Shown: positions 17,792-27,625, counted from the first letter of the stretch. The stretch: 64,000 nucleotides of DNA from Aliarcobacter skirrowii CCUG 10374 (GCF_003544835.1 NZ_CP032099.1:310001-374000); one strand, 5' to 3'. Program-made: numbers and translations. Notes: generated from the letters alone by a model not told the origin.

Positions 17792-18763
17792 ATGTTAATT
17801 GATAAATTTGGAAGAAAACACGATTATTTAAGAGTTTCAGTTACTGAAAGATGTAACTTTAGATGTCACTATTGTATGCCAGAAAAACCATTCTCTTGGG
17901 TTCCAAAAGAGAATTTATTATCATATGAAGATATGTTTAAGTTTATAAAAATAGGTATTGATGAGGGAATAAAAAAGGTAAGAATCACTGGAGGAGAGCC
18001 ACTTTTAAGAGATGATTTAGATAAATTTATAAAAATGATTAGTGATTATAAAAAAGATATAGATTTAGCTCTTACAACAAATGGTTATCTACTTTCTCAA
18101 ATGGCACAAAAATTAAAAGATGCTGGACTAAAAAGAATTAATATCTCTTTGGATAGCTTAAATAAAGATAGAGCTTCAAAAATTGCTCAAAAAGATGTTT
18201 TACAAAGAGTTTTAGAGGGAATTTCAAAAGCAAAAGAGCTTGGACTTAAAGTTAAAATAAATTGCGTTCCACTAAAAGGTATTAATGATATTGATATTTT
18301 AGATATTTTAGATTTTTGTAAAAAAGAGGGTTTTACTGTTAGATTTATTGAGTTTATGGAGAACTCATTTGCAAAAAATAGCGCAAAGGGTCTAAACTCT
18401 GATGAGATTTTAGAGATTATAAAAACAAAATATAAAAATATTGAAAAAGTAGCAAGAGATACAAGCTCTCCAGCTCAATACTATAAATTAGAAGATGGAT
18501 ATGAGTTTGGAATAATTGAGCCTCATAAAGATGATTTTTGTGCCTCTTGTAATCGTATTAGATTAACAGCTGAAGGCTTTTTAATACCTTGCTTATATTT
18601 TGAAGATGCTATGAGTATAAAAGATGCAGTTAGAGCAAATGATATAGAAAAAGCAAGTGAAATATTAAAAAAAGTTTTACAAAATAAACCTGAAAAAAAT
18701 AGATGGTCAACAAAAAGTGATAATGAAATTTCAAGTAGAGCATTTTATGAGACAGGTGGATAA
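17792..18763 (+). CDS. moaA: MoaA, GTP 3',8-cyclase of molybdenum cofactor synthesis
   Basis: 323 residues. Radical SAM cluster Cys21, Cys25, Cys28 (CNFRCHYC), SAM-binding GGEPLL, a second [4Fe-4S] site (CASCNRIR plus a later Cys in LIPC) and the C-terminal GG that is needed for activity. It converts GTP to the cyclised precursor used to make molybdopterin. Its product is required by NapA, encoded divergently about 2 kb away. Both promoters carry FNR-type boxes, so joint induction is likely. Confidence 0.97.
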   Translation: MLIDKFGRKHDYLRVSVTERCNFRCHYCMPEKPFSWVPKENLLSYEDMFKFIKIGIDEGIKKVRITGGEPLLRDDLDKFIKMISDYKKDIDLALTTNGYLLSQMAQKLKDAGLKRINISLDSLNKDRASKIAQKDVLQRVLEGISKAKELGLKVKINCVPLKGINDIDILDILDFCKKEGFTVRFIEFMENSFAKNSAKGLNSDEILEIIKTKYKNIEKVARDTSSPAQYYKLEDGYEFGIIEPHKDDFCASCNRIRLTAEGFLIPCLYFEDAMSIKDAVRANDIEKASEILKKVLQNKPEKNRWSTKSDNEISSRAFYETGG

Positions 18764-18846
18764 GTAAAATTAAAGCAAATTTTTTATACAATTCGCCCCT
18801 ATTTTAAAAATAGATTAAATTAACATATACCTATTAGGAGGTCAAA

Positions 18847-19119
18847 ATGGCTTTAGATCAGGAAGTAAAAGCAAGTATTATTGCAAAATACGGAAGAAAA
18901 GAGAATGATACAGGTTCTGCTGAGGTTCAAATTGCACTATTAACAGAGCAAGTGAAAATCTTAACTGAGCATTTAAAAGTGTTTAAAAAAGATCACTCTT
19001 CAAGATTAGGTCTTTTAAAAATGGTTGGAAAAAGAAAAAAACTTTTAGCATACTTAAAAAGAACAGATTATGCTAGATTTACAGCATTAGTTGAAAACTT
19101 AGGAATTAGAGCAAAATAG
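18847..19119 (+). CDS. rpsO: Ribosomal protein S15
   Basis: 90 residues, the usual S15 length and fold, with [21 protein letters not shown] and [19 protein letters not shown]. It binds 16S rRNA early in small-subunit assembly. A strong AGGAGG precedes the ATG. It is a single-gene unit closed by the intrinsic terminator at 19138-19171. A small hairpin CTATTTT/AAAATAG lies in the leader (about 18799-18814); whether it takes part in S15 autoregulation is not known. Confidence 0.98.
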   Translation: MALDQEVKASIIAKYGRKENDTGSAEVQIALLTEQVKILTEHLKVFKKDHSSRLGLLKMVGKRKKLLAYLKRTDYARFTALVENLGIRAK

Positions 19120-19137
19120 TTTTTTAGCTTAATTTTT

Positions 19138-19171
19138 AAAAAGGGAAGAGTTTTTGCTCTTCCCTTTTTTT
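19138..19171 (+). terminator. Intrinsic terminator of rpsO
   Basis: AAAAAGGGAAGAG (19138-19150) pairs with CTCTTCCCTTTTT (19157-19169) around a 6-base loop, with the T-run extending to 19171. A textbook rho-independent terminator 18 bases after the rpsO stop. Confidence 0.95.
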
Positions 19172-19205
19172 ATATCCACTCTTTTTAATAATATCTTTTG
19201 TACAA

Positions 19206-19211
19206 TATAAT
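19206..19211 (+). promoter_or_regulatory. -10 box (TATAAT) for the Rrf2 gene
   Basis: Perfect TATAAT 22 bases before the ATG at 19234, directly after the rpsO terminator. TTGTACAA overlaps its upstream side. Confidence 0.5.
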
Positions 19212-19233
19212 CAAAAATTGAAATGGATTTAAA

Positions 19234-19632
19234 ATGTTATTAACAAAAAAGAGTGAATATGCTTTATTATCACTAATTTATATCTCAAAACAAGAAGAGC
19301 CTATAAATGTTGATTTTTTATCAAAAGAGTTAGAGATTTCAAAATCATTTTTGGCAAAAATTATGCAAAGTTTAGCAAAAGATGGATTAGTGACTTCTCA
19401 CAGAGGTGTAAATGGTGGTTTTACACTTAATAAATCAATAGATGAGCTTACAATTTTAGAGATAGTTGTATCAGCAGAAGAGAGAAATCCAGCTGTTTTT
19501 GAGTGTTCTGAATCTATAACATCTTGTCCAAATAATAAAGCAAAATTGTGTTTTATTTGGCCTTTATTAAATAATTTACAATTTAAAGTAAATGATTTTT
19601 TATCTCAACTTACTTTGAAAGATATATTATGA
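19234..19632 (+). CDS. Rrf2-family (IscR/NsrR-like) iron-sulfur regulator
   Basis: 132 residues. N-terminal winged HTH (LSKELEISKSFLAKIMQSLAKDGL, wing SHRGVNGGF) and three Cys at 91, 98 and 106, the arrangement that holds an Fe-S cluster in IscR, NsrR and RsrR. Spacing (x6 then x7) is close to but not the same as IscR. Targets are not shown by the sequence. The stop overlaps the next start by 4 bases, linking it to a DHH phosphoesterase. Confidence 0.88.
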   Translation: MLLTKKSEYALLSLIYISKQEEPINVDFLSKELEISKSFLAKIMQSLAKDGLVTSHRGVNGGFTLNKSIDELTILEIVVSAEERNPAVFECSESITSCPNNKAKLCFIWPLLNNLQFKVNDFLSQLTLKDIL

Positions 19633-20663
19633 GACTTTTTCATATTTCACATACAGATTTAGATGGTTATGGTTGTCAATTTTTAACAAATAAACTTTTT
19701 AAAAATGCTACTTTTTATAATGCAAATTATGGTTTGGAAGTAAAACAAGCATTAAAGCAGGCAATTAGTGATATAAAAAATTATAAAGATGATAAATTAC
19801 TTTTTATAATAAGTGATTTGAATTTAACACAAGATGAGAGCTTTGAGCTTGATAGTGAGATAAATAGTTTAAAAAATAGTGGTTTTGATATAACTTTACA
19901 GCTATTAGATCACCATATAACTGGTAAAAAGAGTTCAGAAAAATACTCTTGGTATTATTTGGATGATAAAAGATGTGCTACAAAAATAGTGTATGACTAT
20001 TTGTTTGAAAATTTTGATAAAGCTATATCTTCTTATAAAGAGTTGGTTGATACTATAAATGCTGTTGATATTTGGCTTGAAAAACAAAGAGATAATTTTG
20101 AGTTTGGTAAAGTTTTAATGAGTTCAATTTCAAAAGCAAGAGAGATAAACTCTATACTTTTTAGCTCTTTAGATAGAGAGTACAAATTTTATCTGCTTGA
20201 AAAAGCAGTTGAATATCTAAATTTAGAAAATAGACATATAATCTTTGATAATGAAATTCATAAGATAAAAAAAGAGTTTTTAAAAGAGAGTGTTGATGAT
20301 ACTTTAGATAACTTAAGTGCAAACTATTTAGTAAAATCTCTTGATAATATAAAAGAGGATTTAACTATTTTTTATAAAGAGCATAAAGGTCTTATGACTT
20401 ACTGTTTGGGAGGAATATCTATTCCGGCAAATAGTTTTTTAAGAGCAAATAGGGATTATGATTTTTTTATAGATATAAATAAAAAAGGAAATGCATCTTT
20501 TAGAGCTGATGGAAAAGTTGATGTAGCAATACTTGCTTCAAAGTTAGCAAATGGTGGTGGGCATGTAAATGCAAGTGGGTGTAAATTTGATGATTTTGTT
20601 GATAGTATAAATTTACAAGATGTAAGAAGTTATATTCAAAGAAAATTAGATAGTATAGATTAA
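19629..20663 (+). CDS. DHH/DHHA1-family phosphoesterase
   Basis: 344 residues. Metal-binding motifs include HTDLDGYG near residue 8, SDLNL, LLDHH near residue 93 and C-terminal DHHA1 with GGGHVNASG. The family hydrolyses phosphodiester bonds in short oligonucleotides, cyclic dinucleotides or pAp with Mn2+ (family knowledge); this one is shorter than RecJ and lacks a membrane or PAS region, so a NrnA/pGpG-type role is plausible but not established. It begins inside the stop of the Rrf2 gene and is followed 19 bases later by a CoA-binding protein. Confidence 0.85.
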   Translation: MRLFHISHTDLDGYGCQFLTNKLFKNATFYNANYGLEVKQALKQAISDIKNYKDDKLLFIISDLNLTQDESFELDSEINSLKNSGFDITLQLLDHHITGKKSSEKYSWYYLDDKRCATKIVYDYLFENFDKAISSYKELVDTINAVDIWLEKQRDNFEFGKVLMSSISKAREINSILFSSLDREYKFYLLEKAVEYLNLENRHIIFDNEIHKIKKEFLKESVDDTLDNLSANYLVKSLDNIKEDLTIFYKEHKGLMTYCLGGISIPANSFLRANRDYDFFIDINKKGNASFRADGKVDVAILASKLANGGGHVNASGCKFDDFVDSINLQDVRSYIQRKLDSID

Positions 20664-20682
20664 TCTTAAAAAAGGAGTGAAA

Positions 20683-21123
20683 ATGGAGTGCGAATTTCCA
20701 ACTGTTAATTCAAATAAAGATGAGATAAAAGAGATTTTTGATAACACTAAAACAATTGCGATTGTAGGTCTTTCTCCAGATAGTGAAAAGGCATCTTTTA
20801 GAGTTGCTTCATATTTACAAAGCAAAGGTTTTAAGATAGTTCCTATATATCCAAAAGAGGATGAGATTTTAGGAGAAAAAGTTTATCGAAGTTTAGAAGA
20901 GATTCCATTTGATATTGATATGGTTGATATTTTTAGAAAACCAGATGCAATAGCAAAAGTTGTTGATGAAGCTATTAGATTAAAAGATTCAAAAAATATA
21001 AAATCTGTTTGGTTTCAATTAGGACTTGCAAATAATGAAGCGGCTCAAAAAGCAGTTGAAAATGGATTAAAAGTTGTACAAAATAAGTGTACAAAAATAG
21101 AGCATAAAGCTATTTATGAATAG
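20683..21123 (+). CDS. CoA-binding domain protein (YccU-like)
   Basis: 146 residues from ATG 20683, chosen over an in-frame GTG at 20677 because AAGGAG lies just upstream of the ATG. A Rossmann-type CoA_binding domain begins TIAIVGLSPDSEKASFRVA and includes IVPIYPKEDEILGEKVYRSLEEI. It is the stand-alone form related to the CoA-binding part of succinyl-CoA synthetase. Function is unknown. The Cys in QNKCTKIEHK near the C-terminus is common in this family. Confidence 0.85.
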   Translation: MECEFPTVNSNKDEIKEIFDNTKTIAIVGLSPDSEKASFRVASYLQSKGFKIVPIYPKEDEILGEKVYRSLEEIPFDIDMVDIFRKPDAIAKVVDEAIRLKDSKNIKSVWFQLGLANNEAAQKAVENGLKVVQNKCTKIEHKAIYE

Positions 21124-21135
21124 GATTAGATTTTT

Positions 21136-22410
21136 CTAATCCTCAATTGTTATAAGTTTTAATTCAAATTTAGCAATAGCTCCACTCTTCCCATCACTTC
21201 TATTTTTTATAGATATTTCAGCATTTAAAGCATCAGCAGCTATTTTTGCAAGATAAAGACCTAATCCAACTCCACTTTTATCTCCAACTTTTTTAAATGG
21301 AGCAAAAACATCTATTTTTTCATCTATTCCAACTCCTTCATCTACTACACTTAAAATAATTGTATTATCTATTTTTTTGAAATATACTTCAATATTTTTT
21401 CCATTTGGAGTAAATTTGATAGCATTTTGTACAAAATTTTGAAGTATCTGCATAAAAAGAGTCTCTTGAATATTTAGCTCAAAGCTAGAGGTGTTTGTAA
21501 TAAATCTCATATTTATCTCTTTTTTTAAAGCTAACATCTTATAATCTTCAACTTTTTTATTTATAAAAGATACAAGCTCAATATTTTTTGACTGTTCAAA
21601 TTGAGCGCCTTCAGTTCTTCCAATATCTAAAATTGAGCTAATCATAATATTCATGCTATTTATTTCACTAATAGTTAATTTTATAGCATCTTCATATTCA
21701 CTTTTTTCTCTTGGTTTTTTAAGCATAAGCTCATTTTTAAGTTTCATAACAGCAAGAGGAGTTTTAAGTTCATGCGCAATTCCTATGTATAACTCTTTTT
21801 TAAATTTAAGGTATGTACCTATACGATTTGTTAAAGAGTTTATAGAGTTTGCAAGTGTTGTAAACTCTGTTGGAAGATTTTTTGTATCAATTTGTGATAA
21901 AGAGTTTTCATCCATATTTGATAATTTTTTATTTATTTCAACAATAGGTTTTAAAAGAGATTTAGCAACTACCAAAGAGTAAATGAGCATTAAAATAAAA
22001 CCAGGAATTGCCAAAGAGAAGAAGTTTTTAAAAATAATTGAATTTAAAATATCTCTTTCAAGAGTTATATCTTTTGTGATTTGTAAAAATGCATCATCAT
22101 TCATAGGAAAAATTAATTTTGCAAATGTTTTATCATCTTGGAAAAATTTTATAAATTTAATATCTTTTTGATTATTTTCTAAAAAAACTACTTCAATCTT
22201 TTGTGTTTCATTAAAGATATTTTTAAATTTATCAAAAGATATGTAAGATTTTTCAATATGTTTAGCTTGCTTTAAAAGATTTTTTTCAATATTACTATAA
22301 AAAGAGCTTTTTGCATATTCATAAAATATAAATGAGAGAATAATTAGAAAAAAAGAGGTAGCTATAATTAGTTTTGTATAAAACTGTTTATAGATACTCT
22401 TAATTTTCAT
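21136..22410 (-). CDS. Sensor histidine kinase
   Basis: 424 residues: membrane helix about 12-32, a periplasmic domain of some 90 residues, second helix about 135-155, a HAMP-like linker, dimerisation domain with IAHELKTPLAV (His near 213), and ATPase domain with N box QNFVQNAIKF, G1 DEGVGID and G2 GVGLGLYLAK. It would autophosphorylate and pass phosphate to the OmpR-type regulator encoded 10 bases upstream. Signal unknown. The adjacent divergent gene encodes a periplasmic chaperone, so an envelope-related signal is conceivable. Confidence 0.93.
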   Translation of the reverse strand: MKIKSIYKQFYTKLIIATSFFLIILSFIFYEYAKSSFYSNIEKNLLKQAKHIEKSYISFDKFKNIFNETQKIEVVFLENNQKDIKFIKFFQDDKTFAKLIFPMNDDAFLQITKDITLERDILNSIIFKNFFSLAIPGFILMLIYSLVVAKSLLKPIVEINKKLSNMDENSLSQIDTKNLPTEFTTLANSINSLTNRIGTYLKFKKELYIGIAHELKTPLAVMKLKNELMLKKPREKSEYEDAIKLTISEINSMNIMISSILDIGRTEGAQFEQSKNIELVSFINKKVEDYKMLALKKEINMRFITNTSSFELNIQETLFMQILQNFVQNAIKFTPNGKNIEVYFKKIDNTIILSVVDEGVGIDEKIDVFAPFKKVGDKSGVGLGLYLAKIAADALNAEISIKNRSDGKSGAIAKFELKLITIED

Positions 22411-22420
22411 AATTTAAATA

Positions 22421-23104
22421 CTATTTTTCCTCAGAAACTTGGTTTGGATAACAAAATCTATAACCTCTTCTTCTAATTGTTTCAATAGTTGAAATATTTA
22501 ATGGTTTATCCATTTTTTGTCTAATTTGATTTATTGCAACCTCAATAACATTTGGAGTTACAAGCTCAGGCTCTTCCCAAATAGCATCAAGCAGTTGCTC
22601 TTTTGAAACAATTTGATCTCTATGACGTGCAAGGTGAGTTAAAACTTCAAAAGGTTTACCTTTTAACTCTATCTCTTCTCCAGCATATTCTATTTTTTCT
22701 TCATCAGGATTGATAATTAAATCATCAATTTCTATAATATTTGTTCCACCAAATCTTAATCTTGCTTCAATTCTAGCAAGTAAAATATCAAAATCAAATG
22801 GTTTTTTAATAAAATCATCAGCACCTGATCTTAGTGCTTCAATTTCACTCTCTTTATCATCTCTTGCAGAGATAATTACAACAGCAGTTCTTGAACTTCT
22901 GTTTTTAACAATTTTACACAGTTCAATACCATCACCATCAGGTAGCATCCAGTCTGTTAAAACTAAATCATAATTTCTAATATCAATAAAGTACTCAGCA
23001 TCTTTGTAGTTTTCAGCGCTATCAACTTGGTAACCAAAATCAACTAATCCTTCTTGCAGTGTTCTATTTAATGTTATTTCATCTTCAATAATCAAAATTC
23101 TCAT
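22421..23104 (-). CDS. OmpR/PhoB-family response regulator
   Basis: 227 residues from ATG 23104 (AAGGA upstream); a longer frame to 23152 exists but lacks a better ribosome site. Receiver domain with acidic pocket EDE (7-9), phospho-acceptor Asp51 (TDWMLPDGDG) and Lys in FIKKPFD, then a C-terminal winged HTH (DAIWEEPELVTPNVIEVAIN, RRRGYRF). It forms a two-component pair with the following kinase gene and is divergent from peb4. Target genes are not evident. Confidence 0.94.
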   Translation of the reverse strand: MRILIIEDEITLNRTLQEGLVDFGYQVDSAENYKDAEYFIDIRNYDLVLTDWMLPDGDGIELCKIVKNRSSRTAVVIISARDDKESEIEALRSGADDFIKKPFDFDILLARIEARLRFGGTNIIEIDDLIINPDEEKIEYAGEEIELKGKPFEVLTHLARHRDQIVSKEQLLDAIWEEPELVTPNVIEVAINQIRQKMDKPLNISTIETIRRRGYRFCYPNQVSEEK

Positions 23105-23212
23105 TTCTATCCTTAAACTTAAGTTAATTTTAATTTTGCGGAAGTATATCATAAAAAAAAGTTTTTTTAAATAGAGTTTAAACTAAAAATATAAAAATAA
23201 AGGAAAATATAG

Positions 23213-23218
23213 TAGAAT
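23213..23218 (+). promoter_or_regulatory. -10-like box (TAGAAT) for the peb4-fba-mdh run
   Basis: TAGAAT (5 of 6 with TATAAT) 37 bases before the peb4 ATG, in the divergent gap with the response-regulator gene. No -35 is evident. Confidence 0.4.
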
Positions 23219-23255
23219 GCACCATTTATTTGAAATTAACTATAAAAGGAATGTA

Positions 23256-24062
23256 ATGAAAAAAATAGTGCTAACTACTGCATCTTTGTTTTTTCTTGCT
23301 ACAAATTTAGTAGCAAATGATTATTATGCAACTGTAAATGGGGATAAAATAACAAAACAAGATATAAATCTTTTAATACAAGATCCAAGAGTCGATTTTA
23401 ATCAACTTCCAGATGAGATGAAAAAACAGATTATTGATGGTGCAATTAATAGAAAACTTCTTGCAAAAAATGCTTTAGATAGTGGTGTTGAAAAAGATGC
23501 TGAATATATTGATGCTATGAATAGAATCAAAGAAGATGTTGCTCTTCAAGTTTGGCAAAAACAGAAAGTTGATAGTATAAAATTTAGCGAAAAAGAGAAA
23601 AAAGAGTTTTATAACAAAAACAAAGAGAAATTCATTATTCCTGAAAATTTTGAAGCTAGACATATTTTAGTTGATAGTGAAAAAGATGCTAAAGATGTTG
23701 TAAAAGAGCTTGATAAAGCTGTAAATAAAGAGGCAAAATTTAAAGAGCTGGCTAAAGCTAAATCAAAAGATGGTGCAGGACAAAATGAGGGATACTTAGG
23801 TAAGTTTTCAGCAAATGATATGGTTCCTGATTTCTCAAATGCAATTAAAGCTCTTAAAAAAGGAACTTATTCAAAAACTCCTGTAAAAACAGAGTTTGGT
23901 TATCATGTGATTTTTTTAATTGATAAAACTCCTTCAAAAGAGTTAAGTTACGATGAAGTTAAAGATAATATTGAAAGAATAATGAAGAGTGAAAAATTAA
24001 ATAAAGATATTGAACAGTTAGTTTCAGATCTTAGAAAAAAAGCAAAAATAGTAATTAAATAA
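23256..24062 (+). CDS. peb4: Periplasmic peptidyl-prolyl isomerase/chaperone, PEB4 (CBF2)-like
   Basis: 268 residues from ATG 23256, with AAAGGA upstream; an earlier in-frame ATG at 23217 would place a non-signal stretch first. Signal peptide about 1-21 (ending LVAN), SurA-like N-terminal helices and a parvulin domain (ARHILVDSEKDAKDVV to TEFGYHVIFL). PEB4 helps outer membrane proteins reach the BAM complex in Campylobacter. The order peb4-fba is the same as in Campylobacter jejuni. It is followed 11 bases later by fba. Confidence 0.92.
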   Translation: MKKIVLTTASLFFLATNLVANDYYATVNGDKITKQDINLLIQDPRVDFNQLPDEMKKQIIDGAINRKLLAKNALDSGVEKDAEYIDAMNRIKEDVALQVWQKQKVDSIKFSEKEKKEFYNKNKEKFIIPENFEARHILVDSEKDAKDVVKELDKAVNKEAKFKELAKAKSKDGAGQNEGYLGKFSANDMVPDFSNAIKALKKGTYSKTPVKTEFGYHVIFLIDKTPSKELSYDEVKDNIERIMKSEKLNKDIEQLVSDLRKKAKIVIK

Positions 24063-24073
24063 GGATGAGAAGA

Positions 24074-25141
24074 ATGGGTGTATTAGATGTTGTAAATGCT
24101 GGAGTATTAACTGGAAGTGAAGCTAAAAAACTATTTGCTTATGCAAAGAAAGAGGGATTTGCTATTCCAGCTGTAAATGTTGTAGGAACAGACTCTATTA
24201 ATGCTGTTTTAGAAGTTGCTGCAAAAGTTAAATCGCCAGTTATTATTCAATTTTCAAATGGTGGAGCTGGTTTTTTTGCAGGAAAAGGTTTAAAAACTAG
24301 CAATGCGGCTATTTTAGGAGCTATTAGTGGTGCAAATCATGTTCACACTATGGCAAAAGCTTATGGAATACCAGTTATTTTACATACAGACCATGCAGCA
24401 AAAAAACTTCTTCCTTGGATTGATGGCTTACTTGATGCTGGAATTGAGCATTTTGCAAAAACAAAAAGACCACTATTTACATCTCATATGTTAGATTTAA
24501 GTGAAGAGAGTTTAGAAGAGAATATTGAAATTTGTGTTGAGTATTTTAAGAAAATGGATACACTTGATATGATGATTGAAATAGAGCTTGGAATTACAGG
24601 TGGAGAAGAGGATGGAGTTGATAATACAAATGTAGATAATTCACTTTTATATACACAACCAAGTGAAGTTGCATTTGCTTATGAGAGTTTAAGTAAAGTT
24701 GGAGAGAACTTTACAATTGCTGCAAGTTTTGGAAATGTTCATGGAGTTTATAAGCCAGGAAATGTTGTATTAAGTCCAAAAATTCTAGATAATTCACAAA
24801 AATATATTGAAGATAAGTTTAAAACAGCTTCAAAACCTGTTGATTTTGTATTCCACGGAGGAAGCGGTTCAGAGCTTCAAGATATTAGAGATGCTATTTC
24901 GTATGGTGTTATTAAAATGAATATTGATACAGATACACAGTGGGCATTTTGGGATGGAGTTAGAGCTTATGAAGCAAAATACAAAGGGTATTTGCAAGGA
25001 CAAATTGGAAATCCTGAAGGTGAAGATAAACCAAATAAAAACTACTATGACCCAAGAAAATGGTTAAGAGCTGGTCAAGAGGCTATGATAGCTAGACTTG
25101 AAGTTGCATTTAGTGATCTATTAGCACTTAATAAAAACTAA
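24074..25141 (+). CDS. fba: Class II fructose-bisphosphate aldolase
   Basis: 355 residues from ATG 24074, preferred over ATG 24065 because AGGA is about 9 bases before the later one and directly abuts the earlier. Zinc-binding HTDHAAKK, the glycine loop GGSGS and NIDTDTQWAFWDG are all present. It interconverts fructose-1,6-bisphosphate with DHAP and G3P, probably for gluconeogenesis in this group. The sequence is very like Campylobacter FbaA, including the MGVLDVV start. Cotranscribed with peb4 and probably mdh (17-base gap). Confidence 0.96.
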   Translation: MGVLDVVNAGVLTGSEAKKLFAYAKKEGFAIPAVNVVGTDSINAVLEVAAKVKSPVIIQFSNGGAGFFAGKGLKTSNAAILGAISGANHVHTMAKAYGIPVILHTDHAAKKLLPWIDGLLDAGIEHFAKTKRPLFTSHMLDLSEESLEENIEICVEYFKKMDTLDMMIEIELGITGGEEDGVDNTNVDNSLLYTQPSEVAFAYESLSKVGENFTIAASFGNVHGVYKPGNVVLSPKILDNSQKYIEDKFKTASKPVDFVFHGGSGSELQDIRDAISYGVIKMNIDTDTQWAFWDGVRAYEAKYKGYLQGQIGNPEGEDKPNKNYYDPRKWLRAGQEAMIARLEVAFSDLLALNKN

Positions 25142-25158
25142 TTTTTTTAGGATATATT

Positions 25159-26091
25159 TTGAATAAAAGAAGAGTTGGGATTGTTGGTGTTGGAAATGTT
25201 GGTTCATCAATTGCCTATAAATTAGCATTTCAAGAGCTTTGTGATGAGATTTTATTAAAAGATATTAGAGAAGATTTTACCAAAGCTATTGCTTTGGATA
25301 TCTCTCAAGCAATAAGTTATAAAAATATAAAAACTACAATAAAAGCTATCTCTTTGGATGAAGATTTCAAAGATTGTGATATTGTAGTGGTTACTGCTGG
25401 AATTGCTAGAAAACCTGATATGAGTAGAGATGATCTTCTATTTACAAATGCTAATATTATGAACTCTATTGTTAAAAATATTGCAAAATACAATCCAAAC
25501 TCTATTTTAATAGTTGTTTCAAATCCTCTTGATGCAATGGTATATCAAGCTTTAAAAACTTCAAACTTTCCAAAACAGAGAGTTTTAGGAATGGCTGGAA
25601 TTTTAGATAGCTCTAGGATGTCATATTTTATAAAAGAGAAACTAGGAAACAAAGATATTGAAGCTATGGTTTTAGGTGGACATGGAGATGATATGGTACC
25701 ACTTATAAAACATACAAAAGTTGATAATATAGCTTTAGATGAGCTTTTAGATGAAAATGAGATTGAAGATATTGTTGAAAAAACAAGAAAAGGTGGACTT
25801 CAAATAGTTGAACTTTTAAAAACAGGTTCAGCATATTTTGCACCAGCTCAATCTACATTTTTGATGCTGGAATCTATTTTAAAAGATAAAAAAACAATCT
25901 ATCCTTGTGCTGTATTATTAAATGGTGAGTATGGTTACTCAAATGTGGTTACTGGAGTTCCTGTTGTTTTAGGTAAAAATGGTGTTGAGAAAATTGTAGA
26001 GCTTGAACTTACAAACAAAGAAAAAGATGAATTTGCTAAATCTGTAAACTCTGTAAAAAATCTAATAGATAAGATTAAAGATAAATTTTAA
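25159..26091 (+). CDS. mdh: Malate dehydrogenase (LDH-like class)
   Basis: 310 residues beginning at TTG 25159, with AGGA about 8 bases upstream. NAD-binding GIVGVGNVGSSIA at the N-terminus; catalytic loop AGIARKPDMSR with Arg at the position that selects malate over lactate; active-site His in GGHGDDMVP. It oxidises malate to oxaloacetate with NAD. It is the third gene after peb4 and fba; directly downstream is a truncated aldehyde dehydrogenase. Confidence 0.94.
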   Translation: MNKRRVGIVGVGNVGSSIAYKLAFQELCDEILLKDIREDFTKAIALDISQAISYKNIKTTIKAISLDEDFKDCDIVVVTAGIARKPDMSRDDLLFTNANIMNSIVKNIAKYNPNSILIVVSNPLDAMVYQALKTSNFPKQRVLGMAGILDSSRMSYFIKEKLGNKDIEAMVLGGHGDDMVPLIKHTKVDNIALDELLDENEIEDIVEKTRKGGLQIVELLKTGSAYFAPAQSTFLMLESILKDKKTIYPCAVLLNGEYGYSNVVTGVPVVLGKNGVEKIVELELTNKEKDEFAKSVNSVKNLIDKIKDKF

Positions 26092-26115
26092 ATAGAATAT
26101 TGTGTATTTTAGTAA

Positions 26116-27513
26116 CAAAAATTAATTAAAATTTATACAAAAATCCCAAGATCAAATGAAAAAGATGTTGATTTAGCAGTTGAAGCTGCAAAAAAAGGTT
26201 TTGAAGAGTTTAAGCATACATCTGTAACTCAAAGAAGTGCTTTATTAAACAAAATTGCAGATATAGTAGAGGCAAATTTAGAGACTTTGGCAGTTGCTGA
26301 AACACTTGATAATGGAAAAGCTGTAAGAGAGACTTTAAATGCAGATTTACCTCTGTTTATTGACCATTTTAGGTATTTTGCATCTGTTATAAGAGCTGAA
26401 TCTGGGACAATTTCTGATTTGGATGAGAACACTATATCTCAAGAGATTTATGAGCCTTATGGAGTTGTTGCTCAAATTATTCCTTGGAATTTTCCACTTC
26501 TAATGGCAGCTTGGAAACTAGCACCTGCAATTGCTGCTGGAAATTGTGTTGTTTTAAAACCAGCTAGTTCAACTCCACTTTCAATACTTCTATTTTTAGA
26601 TTTAATAAAAGATGTTTTACCAAAAGGTGTTATAAATGTTGTAAATGGAGCAGGTGGGAAAATAGGTAAACATCTTGTAACTCATAGAGATGTTAAAAAA
26701 GTTGCATTTACAGGAGAGACAAGTACAGGTCAAGAGATTATGAGATATGCAACTGAAAATATAATTCCATCAACTCTAGAACTTGGTGGAAAATCTCCAA
26801 ATGTCTTCTTTAAATCTATAATGGATGCTGATGATGAGTTCTTTGATAAGGCAATTGAAGGGCTTGTACTATTTGCATTTAATAGTGGAGAGGTTTGTAC
26901 TTGTCCATCAAGAGCTTTAATTGAAGAGTCAATTTATGAACCATTTATGAAAAGAGTAATTGAAAGAGTAAAAGCTATAAAACTTGGAAATCCTCTTGAT
27001 ACAGAAAATACAATGGGTGCTCAAAACTCTTTTAACCAAAAAGAGAAAATTGCAAAATATCTAAAAATTGCAAAAGAGGATGGGGCAGAGTGTTTAGTTG
27101 GTGGAGATATTTATCACTCTTCTATAAATCCAGATGGATTTTATATAGAGCCAACGATTTATAAAGGTCATAATAAAATGAGAATTTTCCAAGAGGAGAT
27201 TTTTGGACCTGTTTTATCTGTAACTACTTTTAAAGATGAGAAAGAGGCTATTGAAATTGCAAATGATACTATTTATGGATTGGGTGCTGGAGTTTGGTCA
27301 AGGGATGCACACCAAATTCATAGAGTATCAAGAGCTATTCAAGCTGGAAGAATTTGGGTAAATTGTTATCATGTTTATCCAGCTCATGCCTCTTTTGGTG
27401 GGTATAAGAAATCTGGAATTGGAAGAGAGACTCATATGATGATGTTAAATAACTATAGACATACAAAAAATATTTTAACTTCATTTAATACAAAAGCTTT
27501 AGGATTTTTTTAA
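26116..27513 (+). pseudogene. Aldehyde dehydrogenase, N-terminus missing (AldB/ExaC-like)
   Basis: The frame is open from 26116 (after TAA at 26113) and encodes an intact ALDH from YTKIPRSNEKDVDLAVEAA onward, through Glu in LELGGKSPN and the catalytic Cys in GEVCTCPSR. Homologous reading starts at 26131 or so, well before any usable start: no ATG, GTG or TTG occurs in frame before TTG 26287, which would lose another 50 or so conserved residues. About 40-45 residues usually preceding the IPRS motif are absent, and no ribosome site is seen. The rest has no stops or shifts, which points to a fairly recent 5' deletion next to mdh. A functional short protein from TTG 26287 (408 aa) is unlikely. 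Confidence 0.75.
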
Positions 27514-27535
27514 TCTCTTGTTAAATCTTAATATT

Positions 27536-27563
27536 AAAGCCCATATGTATATGGGCTTTTTTT
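27536..27563 (+). terminator. Intrinsic terminator after the aldehyde dehydrogenase remnant
   Basis: AAAGCCCATA (27536-27545) pairs with TATGGGCTTT (27550-27559) around TGTA, followed by more T to 27563. It also closes the peb4-fba-mdh run. Confidence 0.93.
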
Positions 27564-27625
27564 ATTTTGAATCAAAATTTAAAATTTGTATTGATAGAAT
27601 ATAAGAATTAAAACAAGGAAACAAA

